A DNA stretch of 6,413 nt from Bacteroidota bacterium (GTDB taxonomy: Bacteria; Bacteroidota; Bacteroidia; Bacteroidales; Paludibacteraceae): assembly GCA_021804525.1 (NCBI GenBank), contig JAJZHJ010000085.1, positions 1-6,413 on the forward strand. The letters run 5' to 3'. The position numbers and the translations under genes are program-made. The notes below the pieces were generated by a model. The model saw only the letters and a list, made by a program, of their open reading frames with translations, ran no database searches and was not told the DNA's origin. Positions 6,270 through 6,413 of this stretch are shown here, in pieces. Numbering within the stretch: the first letter of the stretch is position 1; every line of letters starts with the position of its first letter.

Positions 6270-6413
6270 ACTGGAGCAGGTCGCCCTTCGTGATCTTCAG
6301 ATCCGGCCAGAAGGGCTTTCGGAGATTGGTGAGCTGAACCTTGCGATCGCCGATCTGGAGGCGGACGTTGTCGGTGTTTCCGGGGATGTGGACGGGCGGC
6401 ATCAGACCTGGCC
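6253..6413 (-). CDS. N-terminal fragment of a LigD-type NHEJ polymerase domain, foreign origin
   Basis: From ATG 6402 the frame gives 50 residues before the join. VQLTNLRKPFWPDLKITKGDLLQYYADVA is arranged like the opening of the LigD primase-polymerase domain, whose usual pattern is a [TS]N-x-x-K-x-x-[WY]P strand followed by TK-x-[DE] and YY-x-x-VA. (Positions 22-50.) This domain adds nucleotides at DNA ends during Ku-dependent end joining. The conserved next step, Pro after VA and a long helix, is lost at the join, and all catalytic residues lie beyond it. An AGG five bases before the ATG could be a ribosome binding site. The frame is also open to the window end, so the start could lie outside. 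GC content of about 62% with G/C-ending codons differs sharply from everything else in the window. I read it as DNA from another organism. Confidence 0.72.

Noticed and set aside
6238..6402. A novel 54-residue protein or a LigD-pectinase fusion
   Set aside because: The frame ends four codons past the join by running out of frame into the beta-helix gene, and the GC shift marks two DNA sources. The two genes are not fused in frame.

Overview
The window looks like a Bacteroidota (Bacteroidetes) chromosome fragment, with a short piece of unrelated GC-rich DNA joined at its right end. The assignment rests on four things seen in the sequence. One gene fragment ends in a type IX secretion (Por) C-terminal sorting domain. 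Two promoters carry the Bacteroidota -7 element TAnnTTTG. Gene starts lack clear Shine-Dalgarno sequences. The tRNA gene does not encode CCA. All recognised genes are on the minus strand, so transcription runs from right to left.

Layout, left to right: tRNA-Arg(CCU) at 46-117 with a textbook Bacteroidota promoter (132-163). Next comes about 610 bases without a convincing gene, which contain a 41-bp tandem repeat (431-658). A stand-alone DEDDh 3'-5' exonuclease of the DnaQ/epsilon type follows (775-1323), then an intrinsic terminator (1397-1435). After it lies a three-gene pectin-degradation cluster, given here in transcription order: GH28 polygalacturonase (5634-3994), CE12-type rhamnogalacturonan acetylesterase (3946-3158) and GH43 glycosidase (3146-1470). 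Upstream, at 6260-5712, is the 3' end of a second GH28-like gene with a T9SS sorting domain.

How the genes fit together (inference): the T9SS-tagged GH28-like enzyme would act on pectin at the cell surface. The three operon enzymes have Sec signal peptides and no sorting domain, so they would work in the periplasm. There they would hydrolyse galacturonide linkages (GH28), remove acetyl groups (CE12) and trim arabinose- or xylose-type side chains (GH43). A candidate promoter sits directly before the operon and a terminator directly after it. No SusC/SusD pair or regulator is visible.

Right end: from about 6253 to 6413 the DNA changes from about 35% GC to about 62% GC. It encodes the start of a LigD-type NHEJ polymerase domain, which breaks off in mid-domain exactly where the T9SS gene loses its 5' part. 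The bases at the join read sensibly in both genes. The best explanation is a chimeric clone, read or assembly join, not a biological fusion. I found no convincing new biological system. The points most worth checking are the chimeric join and the 41-bp repeat array.
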